NCBI GenBank assembly: GCA_002371215.1
Contig: DFGL01000061.1
Location: forward strand, 1 to 10,445
Direction of reading: 5' to 3'
Origin: Ruminococcaceae bacterium UBA3751
GTDB lineage: Bacteria > Bacillota > Clostridia > Oscillospirales > Acutalibacteraceae
DNA: 10,445 nucleotides
The notes beneath the pieces are model-generated. The model did no database searches. It was not told the DNA's origin and saw nothing but the letters and a program-made list of their open reading frames with translations. Position numbers and translations under genes: made by a program. Numbering within the stretch: position 1 is the first letter of the stretch; the number at the start of each line of letters is the position of its first letter. Positions 5,973-10,445 of this stretch are shown here, piece after piece.

Positions 5973-6833
5973 ATGATAGAGATTTATTTACTTGAACAGC
6001 TTTCGGCATTCGCTAAGTACAAAACGCTTTCAAAGGCGGCGGAATCGCTCCACATTTCACAGCCCGCTCTCAGCCGCTCAATGAAAAAAATTGAGGAGGA
6101 GCTCGGCGTTTCCCTCTTCATCAGGGATAAGGCAAAGATTTCGCTTAACGAGACGGGCGAACTCGCAGCGAGGCTCGGTGATGAATTACTCAGCCTTAAC
6201 AGCGGTATGGTAAGGCGGATAAAGGCGTTTGACCGCAGTCAGAGAAGCATAACAGTAGGGGCTTGCGCGCCGTTTCCGATGAACGAGCTTATGCCACTAT
6301 TGCAGGAGCATTTCGGCGGAATGCTGATAACCTCCGGTATTGCGGAGATAAAAGATATTGAAGAAGGACTGCTCAACAACACGTATCAGATAGGAATACT
6401 GAACAAACCAACCGAAAACAAAGAGTTTTTCTGTCAGCGTTTTCTCAGTGAGCATCTTTATATTTCCGTTTCAAAAAAGCATCGGCTTGCAGACAGAGAG
6501 TTTATCACCTTTGACGATTTTGACGGAGAGAGCTTTCTGCTTTTTGAGCACGTCGGCTGCTGGAAGGAGCTATGCCACGATAAGATGAAGGGCGCCAACT
6601 TTCTCATTCAAAGCACTATGGATTCGCTTCAGGAATTAGTCAGTGCGACGGATTTTCCCTGCTTTACAACGGATAAGTTTATGCAGATTTCTCCCATCGG
6701 CGAAAACAGGGTTGCAATTCCAATAGAAGAGCCCGAGGCGTACGAAACCTTTTACATCGCCTGCCTTAATTCGTACAAAAACAAATACGCCTCCTTCTTT
6801 AACTCAATACGCTCCCGAACAATTCAGGAATAA
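5973..6833 (+). CDS. LysR-type transcriptional regulator
   Basis: A 286-residue LysR-family regulator. Residues 1-60 form the winged helix-turn-helix, with FAKYKTLSKAAESLHISQ and PALSRSMKKIEEELG as the helices. Residues about 93-286 form the effector-binding domain, starting with SITVGACAPFP. Cysteines are at 98, 154, 196, 201, 230 and 264. Cys196 in FEHVGC sits in a stretch that resembles the EDGHC of OxyR (sensing Cys199, recalled from memory), so a thiol-based signal is possible, though overall resemblance to OxyR is low. AGGTGG lies 4 bases before the ATG. It is transcribed divergently from the redox operon with overlapping promoters and likely controls both that operon and itself. The stop codon overlaps the terminator stem. 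Confidence 0.92.
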   Translation: MIEIYLLEQLSAFAKYKTLSKAAESLHISQPALSRSMKKIEEELGVSLFIRDKAKISLNETGELAARLGDELLSLNSGMVRRIKAFDRSQRSITVGACAPFPMNELMPLLQEHFGGMLITSGIAEIKDIEEGLLNNTYQIGILNKPTENKEFFCQRFLSEHLYISVSKKHRLADREFITFDDFDGESFLLFEHVGCWKELCHDKMKGANFLIQSTMDSLQELVSATDFPCFTTDKFMQISPIGENRVAIPIEEPEAYETFYIACLNSYKNKYASFFNSIRSRTIQE

Positions 6834-6867
6834 AACGGCGTTCCTAAGGAACGCCGTTTTATTTTAT
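6832..6867. terminator. Bidirectional terminator between lysR and the HPr-like gene
   Basis: A perfect 13-bp inverted repeat (6832-6844 with 6848-6860, AAAACGGCGTTCC / GGAACGCCGTTTT) encloses the loop TAA. T-rich sequence follows on the plus strand and TTTTATTCC on the minus strand. The two genes converge here, 36 bases apart, so it probably serves both. Confidence 0.88.
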
Positions 6868-6869
6868 AT

Positions 6870-7136
6870 TTATTTCTCGCCTAAGCCGCTTTCAATGAGC
6901 TTTTTAACCTCTGAAAGCATTTCGTTTTCATCCGCTCCGCTACACTCGACGCTTATTTCAGAGCCGCATTTTATACCGCCCGCCATAAGGCTGATTATGC
7001 TTTTTCCGTTAATAGCCTTATTTTTGAATTTAATTGTAATAGCCGAAGAATACTTATCCATCGCGCAGACAAAAACCTGGGCAGGCCGCATATTGAGCCC
7101 TGATTTATTAGTAATCTTAAAAGTTTCAGATACCAT
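6870..7136 (-). CDS. HPr/Crh-like protein with Asn at the His15 position
   Basis: An 88-residue HPr-fold protein. The active-site loop of PTS HPr (GLHARPA, with phosphorylatable His15) reads GLNMRPA, so residue 15 is Asn and PEP-dependent phosphotransfer by enzyme I should be impossible. The regulatory site is kept: NGKSIISLMAG places Ser at residue 46, the HPr kinase target. This combination matches Crh of Bacillus (Gln15, Ser46), a catabolite-repression co-regulator of CcpA without a sugar-transport role. Whether this is a true Crh orthologue or a separate clostridial HPr paralogue cannot be decided here. GGGGGT lies 6 bases upstream of the ATG. It starts 33 bases after the lipoprotein gene ends, so the two are probably one transcript. 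No PTS gene is in the window. Confidence 0.88.
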   Translation of the reverse strand: MVSETFKITNKSGLNMRPAQVFVCAMDKYSSAITIKFKNKAINGKSIISLMAGGIKCGSEISVECSGADENEMLSEVKKLIESGLGEK

Positions 7137-7169
7137 AATTATACCCCCTATTTCAAAGTTTGCAAATAA

Positions 7170-7766
7170 TCAAGGTTGAGACTCAGTTGTTATTTCCGTT
7201 TCTTCTTTGGGAAGAAGCGTATCGTTTCCGTTTTCCGAAAAGAGTTTTGCAAATTCCAAATGAATTTTTTGCGCCCACTCAGCTTCGGGATTATTGTTTT
7301 CGGTAAAGGTCAGCTTTTCGCCCGAGGCATAGTTAACAGTTAATCTACAGGGCTGGAATGCGGGCGCAAGCCCGGAAGTGTATTTACATATTCCGTTCTT
7401 TTGTACGAGCTTCTGCTCATCAATTATTTCCTGCAGCGCATTAAGGAACTTTTCATCAGCAGGGACGCTGATTTTCGTTTTTTCCTCCGTTGCCGTTAAA
7501 ACTCCGCTGTCATTTTTACATACCTTAAAGCTGTAGCTATTGCCTTCCCAACCGCCCAAACGCTTATCATAAAGAAAGAAGGAGGCGTAAAAATCCGTAA
7601 TTTCTTTTGACTTTATAACCTTTGGCGCATCATAATCGGTTTTATCAACCGTTCCGCCCGAAACGGGAGAAGGCTTAGGCTTATGTCCGAAGCAACCGCC
7701 GAAGCATAAAAGCGTAGCCGCGCAGAGCATTACAGATAAAACGCGTTTTATAACCCTTTTGCCCAT
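7170..7766 (-). CDS. Putative lipoprotein of unknown function
   Basis: A 198-residue protein with a lipoprotein signal peptide: MGKRVIKR, a hydrophobic stretch, then FGGC with Cys25 as the lipid-bearing residue. A Pro/Lys-rich spacer (about 28-40) follows, then a mixed alpha/beta domain (about 50-185) containing YSFKV..NDSGVLTATEE and LTVNYASGEKLTFTENN. That second pattern recalls small extracytoplasmic domains common in clostridial lipoproteins, but I cannot name a family. The tail is Thr/Glu-rich. The start is the ATG at 7766, since GGTGA lies 5 bases upstream; upstream GTG and ATG codons at 7778-7770 fall in or next to that ribosome site. It is the first gene of a unit with the HPr-like protein. 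Function unknown. Confidence 0.75.
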   Translation of the reverse strand: MGKRVIKRVLSVMLCAATLLCFGGCFGHKPKPSPVSGGTVDKTDYDAPKVIKSKEITDFYASFFLYDKRLGGWEGNSYSFKVCKNDSGVLTATEEKTKISVPADEKFLNALQEIIDEQKLVQKNGICKYTSGLAPAFQPCRLTVNYASGEKLTFTENNNPEAEWAQKIHLEFAKLFSENGNDTLLPKEETEITTESQP

Positions 7767-7780
7767 AAACATCACCACAA

Positions 7781-7796
7781 ATTATATTAATATAAT
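7781..7796. repeat. 16-bp AT-only palindrome at the lipoprotein start site
   Basis: ATTATATTAATATAAT is a perfect palindrome that spans the predicted transcription start (about 7791) of the lipoprotein/HPr-like unit. It contains only A and T in an AT-rich gap, so chance is a fair explanation; a repressor site is possible. Confidence 0.4.
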
Positions 7797-7797
7797 A

Positions 7798-7806
7798 ATT
7801 ATACCA
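7798..7806 (-). promoter_or_regulatory. Extended -10 promoter of the lipoprotein/HPr-like unit
   Basis: On the minus strand TGGTATAAT combines a perfect -10 (7798-7803) with the TGn extension (7804-7806). The -35 at 17-base spacing is poor (TATACT), as is usual for extended -10 promoters. Predicted start is about 7791, with a leader of about 25 bases. Confidence 0.6.
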
Positions 7807-7841
7807 TACATTGCACAAAAAGTATATGCTTTTAATTTATA

Positions 7842-7853
7842 TTATTGCAATAA
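7842..7853. promoter_or_regulatory. 12-bp palindrome over the hydrolase -35
   Basis: TTATTGCAATAA is perfectly self-complementary and contains the -35 hexamer (7845-7850) of the hydrolase promoter, the position of a typical repressor operator. No regulator gene is adjacent, so the binding protein is unknown. Confidence 0.4.
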
Positions 7854-7873
7854 AAAGCGGCTTAAAGTATAAT
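7845..7873 (+). promoter_or_regulatory. Sigma-A promoter of the hydrolase gene
   Basis: TTGCAA (7845-7850) is followed after exactly 17 bases by a perfect TATAAT (7868-7873). The predicted start is near 7880, only about ten bases before the chosen ATG, so the mRNA would have a very short leader. Confidence 0.7.
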
Positions 7874-7889
7874 TAAAACGGTGATGGCA

Positions 7890-8837
7890 ATGATTATAAA
7901 CAGACAAATTGCACTTGAAGGGGCAATACTCAAGGCAATATCCCCCTTAGGAAGCGAAACGGCACAGCGTGCGCTCGGTCCGGTTTCCAAAAAATTTCTG
8001 GGTGTTTTACCGCTAAAAAGTCTTAACTGTACGAAGGAAAGAATAACAAGAAAAAACGGCAGCTCCTTCAAAGTTTGCATTATGAAAGGCAAAAAGGCTG
8101 AGGGCAAAACCGTAGGTATACTCTGGCTTCACGGCGGCGGATACGTTCTCGGCGCTCCCGAAATGGCAATTATGTCCTTTCCGCGGCATTTAATCAACAA
8201 CTGTAACTGCGTTATTGTTGCGCCTGATTATACCCTGTCTTGCGTTTCACCTTACCCTGCTGCGCTCAACGACGCTTACCTTACTTTAAAATGGCTGAAG
8301 AAAAACAGAGAGCGCCTTGGCATAGACTGTGAAAAGTTCGTTGTAGGCGGTGAAAGCGCAGGCGGCGGACTTACGGCGGCGCTTTGCATTTATGCAAGGG
8401 ATAAGGGCGAGGAGTGCATAGGCTTACAGCTTCCGCTTTATCCCATGCTTGACGACAGAGTTACCGACACCTCAGCCGATAACAGCGCTCCCGTTTGGAA
8501 TACCAAGGCAAACAAAGCAGCGTGGCGCATTTATCTCGGTGACAGCGTTATGAACAACGGCGTTCCCCCGTATGCAGCACCGGCGAGAGAAACAAATTAT
8601 AAATGCCTGCCGCCCGCCATATCAATAATAGGAACAGCAGAGCCGTTTTACAGAGAAACGCTGACCTTTTTTGATAACCTTAAGAAAGCGGAAATCGACA
8701 CGGCGCTGAAGAAAATTGAAGGCGGATACCACGCCTTTGATATGCTCGCGCCATACGCCGAAATAACAAAAGAGGCAAACGCCTTCCTGCTTGAAAAATA
8801 CAACGAATTTTCCGATAAATACATAGTTGGTAATTAA
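7890..8837 (+). CDS. Alpha/beta hydrolase, HSL (hormone-sensitive lipase-like) family
   Basis: A 315-residue esterase/lipase-type hydrolase. HGGG (81-84) supplies the oxyanion hole and is the hallmark of the HSL family. Ser156 in GGESAGG is the nucleophile and His281 in GGYHAFD is the catalytic base. At the acid position, where the family normally has Asp in a DPL motif, the sequence reads GTAEPF, so Glu251 probably takes that role. There is no signal peptide, so it is cytoplasmic and would act on small esters or amides; the substrate is unknown. The ATG at 7890 was chosen because GGTGA lies 5 bases upstream, the same arrangement as at the divergent lipoprotein gene; ATG 7884 and GTG 7881 are alternatives. 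It is monocistronic, with its own promoter and terminator. Confidence 0.88.
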   Translation: MIINRQIALEGAILKAISPLGSETAQRALGPVSKKFLGVLPLKSLNCTKERITRKNGSSFKVCIMKGKKAEGKTVGILWLHGGGYVLGAPEMAIMSFPRHLINNCNCVIVAPDYTLSCVSPYPAALNDAYLTLKWLKKNRERLGIDCEKFVVGGESAGGGLTAALCIYARDKGEECIGLQLPLYPMLDDRVTDTSADNSAPVWNTKANKAAWRIYLGDSVMNNGVPPYAAPARETNYKCLPPAISIIGTAEPFYRETLTFFDNLKKAEIDTALKKIEGGYHAFDMLAPYAEITKEANAFLLEKYNEFSDKYIVGN

Positions 8838-8883
8838 AACCGTATATAATGACCGTAACTCGGTTTTATGAGAGTAACAATAT

Positions 8884-8910
8884 AAAAGGGCGTCGTGGGG
8901 CGCCCTTTTT
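8884..8910. terminator. Bidirectional terminator between hydrolase and isomerase-family genes
   Basis: AAAAGGGCG (8884-8892) pairs with CGCCCTTTT (8901-8909) around an 8-base loop. Plus-strand RNA ends in TTTTT; minus-strand RNA ends in TTTTATATT. It sits between two convergent genes, 46 bases after the hydrolase and 10 bases beyond the end of the isomerase-family gene. Confidence 0.85.
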
Positions 8911-8920
8911 ATTATATTAA

Positions 8921-10402
8921 TTATTCAAACGGATTTTCCGTTGGATACGGAAGAGCTTTCGGCTGATTGTAGGCAATATCCTTAACTCCGAGGAAGCGGA
9001 ACACCTCATAAAGCGCCTTACCGAAGTGGCCGAAGGCAACCGCGCCGTGGTGCGGGAAATGCTTTTCAATCAGAACGTGGCGGTAAAATCTTCCCATTTC
9101 GGGGATAGCGAAAACGCCTATTCCGCCGAAGGAGCCCGTAGGCACGTCAAGAATTTCACCCTGAGCTATGTACGAACGGAGGTTGCCCTCGCTGTCGCAC
9201 TGAAGGCGGTAAAACGTAATTTCGCCCGCTGCAATATCGCCCTCAAGCGTACCGCGGGTAAAATCGGGCTCGCTTCCCTCGGGTTCAAGAAGCCTGTGCT
9301 GAATGAGCTGATATTTTACCGCTCTGTTTGCGCACATTTTACAGCTCGGCGTGTTACCGCAATGGAAAGCCATAAAGGTATCGGTGAGTTCATAGTCCGT
9401 AACGCCCTTGATTTTCTCGTTATAAAGCGAAGCGGGAACGGAGTTGTTTATATCAAGCAGCGTAACCGCGTCAGCAGAAATGCAAGCGCCGATATATTCA
9501 GAAAGCGCGCCGTAAATATCAACCTCGCAGGAAACGGGGATACCGAGCGACGCAAGCCTTGAATTAACGTAGCAGGGCTCAAAGCCGAACTGCTCCGGGA
9601 ACGCCGGCCAGCATTTATCCGCAAAGGCAATGTATTTTCTTGCGCCCTTATGCTCCTCAGCCCAGTCAAGCAGGGTAAGCTCAAACTGCGCCATTCTCGG
9701 CAGCATTTCGGGGTAATTATTGCCCGTTGCACCGAGCTCGTTTGCCATATCCTCGCAGACTGCGGGAATACGCTCGTCATTTTCGTGAGCCTTATATGAA
9801 ACAAGGAGGTCAAGCTCGGAATTCTCCTCAATTTCAACGCCGATTTCATAAAGTCCTTTGATAGGCGCGTTGCAGGCAAAGAAATCCTGCGGGCGGGGAC
9901 CAAAAGTAATAATTTTTAAGTTTCTGACGCCGATAACCGCCCTTGCAATCGGGATAAAATCCGCAATCATTTTTGCAATATCGTCCGCCGTACCTACGGG
10001 ATATGAGGGTATGTAGCCTTCAAGATGGCGCATAGCGAGATTGTACGAGCAGTTGAGCATACCGCAGTACGCGTCGCCCCTGCCGTTAATCAAATCGCCG
10101 TCGCCCTCTGCAGCCGCAACAAACATAACGGGGCCGTCGAACTTTTCGGCAATAAGGGTTTCGGGCGTTTCGGGGCCGAAATTACCGAGAAATACAACGA
10201 GCGCGTTACATTCCTCAAGTTTAACGTCATTAACAGCGTCAAGCATATCAAGCTCGTTTTCAACTGTAACGGGACATTCGTAAATTCCGCCGTCAACGGC
10301 TTTAACGATAGCCTCGCGCCTTCTGATTGAAAGGTCAATCGGGAAGCAGTCGCGGCTTACGGCAATAATACCGAGCTTTACCTTTGGTATGTTGTTATTC
10401 AT
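8921..10402 (-). CDS. L-fucose/L-arabinose isomerase-family protein
   Basis: A 493-residue protein of the L-fucose isomerase-like family. Likely metal ligands are visible: Glu293 in SCEVDIYGA, Asp317 in TLLDINN and a His in the C-terminal FPHHGAVAFGH segment (451-459). The Glu-Asp spacing of 24 equals that of E. coli FucI (Glu337, Asp361, from memory). HCGN followed by PSCKMC (about 347-357) is also typical of this branch. Such enzymes interconvert aldoses and ketoses with Mn2+; the sugar cannot be read from the sequence, and the protein is shorter than true FucI (about 590 residues). No kinase, aldolase or sugar transporter is in view; the gene is last in its strand group and the upstream context is cut off. 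The start at 10402 was chosen because GGAGGT lies 7 bases before it; the ATG at 10417 lies upstream of that site. Confidence 0.85.
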   Translation of the reverse strand: MNNNIPKVKLGIIAVSRDCFPIDLSIRRREAIVKAVDGGIYECPVTVENELDMLDAVNDVKLEECNALVVFLGNFGPETPETLIAEKFDGPVMFVAAAEGDGDLINGRGDAYCGMLNCSYNLAMRHLEGYIPSYPVGTADDIAKMIADFIPIARAVIGVRNLKIITFGPRPQDFFACNAPIKGLYEIGVEIEENSELDLLVSYKAHENDERIPAVCEDMANELGATGNNYPEMLPRMAQFELTLLDWAEEHKGARKYIAFADKCWPAFPEQFGFEPCYVNSRLASLGIPVSCEVDIYGALSEYIGACISADAVTLLDINNSVPASLYNEKIKGVTDYELTDTFMAFHCGNTPSCKMCANRAVKYQLIQHRLLEPEGSEPDFTRGTLEGDIAAGEITFYRLQCDSEGNLRSYIAQGEILDVPTGSFGGIGVFAIPEMGRFYRHVLIEKHFPHHGAVAFGHFGKALYEVFRFLGVKDIAYNQPKALPYPTENPFE

Positions 10403-10419
10403 TTCTTTTACCTCCATTC

Positions 10420-10445
10420 ACACCTCATCCGTCGGCTTCGCCGCC
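10420..10445. repeat. Partial dispersed intergenic repeat, cut by the window edge
   Basis: The sequence ACACCTCATCCGTCGGC and the short hairpin CGGC-TTC-GCCG that follows match, from memory, the end of a palindromic repeat found in many copies between genes of gut Clostridia. Only one partial copy is in the window, so repetition cannot be shown here. It ends 17 bases upstream of the isomerase-family start and lies in that gene's leader or promoter region. Confidence 0.4.

Noticed and set aside
7138..7165. TTGCAA-N16-TATAAT on the minus strand just before the HPr-like gene
   Set aside because: The -10 lies one base before the ATG, so a transcript would start inside the gene and lose both the ATG and the GGGGGT ribosome site. 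Co-transcription with the lipoprotein is more likely.
9448..9903. 151-residue open frame inside the isomerase-family gene on the same strand
   Set aside because: It is a shifted frame of a clearly conserved gene, has low-complexity Arg/Ser/Leu content, and shows no family motif.

Overview
The window looks like a chromosomal segment from a low-to-mid GC Firmicute, most likely an anaerobic gut Clostridia (Oscillospiraceae/Ruminococcaceae-like). The support is strong AGGAGG-type ribosome binding sites, sigma-A promoters, a Crh/HPr-type protein, clostridial-style lipoproteins, flavodoxins in place of oxygen-dependent enzymes, and a short repeat at the right edge that I associate from memory with gut Clostridia genomes. 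No rRNA, tRNA, CRISPR array, transposase or phage gene was seen, and no stretch over 300 bases lacks a gene.

Layout. (1) Bases 1-765 (+): the 3' part of an alkaline-phosphatase-superfamily hydrolase, closed by a terminator at 781-811. (2) 821-1959 (-): a YjbR/MmcQ-family gene followed by a TraX-family membrane protein, driven by an extended -10 promoter at 1990-2018. (3) 2166-5854 (-): a tight six-gene redox operon in the order soluble flavodoxin, lipoprotein flavodoxin, flavin reductase, carboxymuconolactone-decarboxylase-like protein, cupin, and aldo/keto reductase with a C-terminal iron-sulfur domain. It ends at a terminator at 2048-2086. (4) 5973-6833 (+): a divergent LysR-type regulator. 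(5) 6870-7766 (-): a lipoprotein of unknown function followed by an HPr-like protein whose catalytic His15 is Asn but which keeps Ser46, as in Crh. (6) 7890-8837 (+): an HSL-family alpha/beta hydrolase. (7) 8921-10402 (-): an L-fucose isomerase-family protein, with part of a dispersed repeat just upstream of its start.

The most interesting unit is the LysR divergon. The two promoters overlap face to face. A perfect inverted repeat with the LysR T-N11-A pattern lies about 64 bp upstream of the predicted operon start site, and a second dyad abuts its -35, which matches the classical RBS/ABS layout of LysR regulators. The regulator has a cysteine where, from memory, OxyR has its sensing Cys199. 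The operon encodes two flavodoxins, one apparently anchored outside the membrane, plus three other candidate redox or small-molecule enzymes. I infer a redox- or electrophile-responsive reductive module with an unknown substrate.

Several gene starts were moved downstream of the longest open frame because the Shine-Dalgarno sequence lies inside that longer frame. All functional calls rest on recognition of sequence motifs by eye; no search or computation was run.
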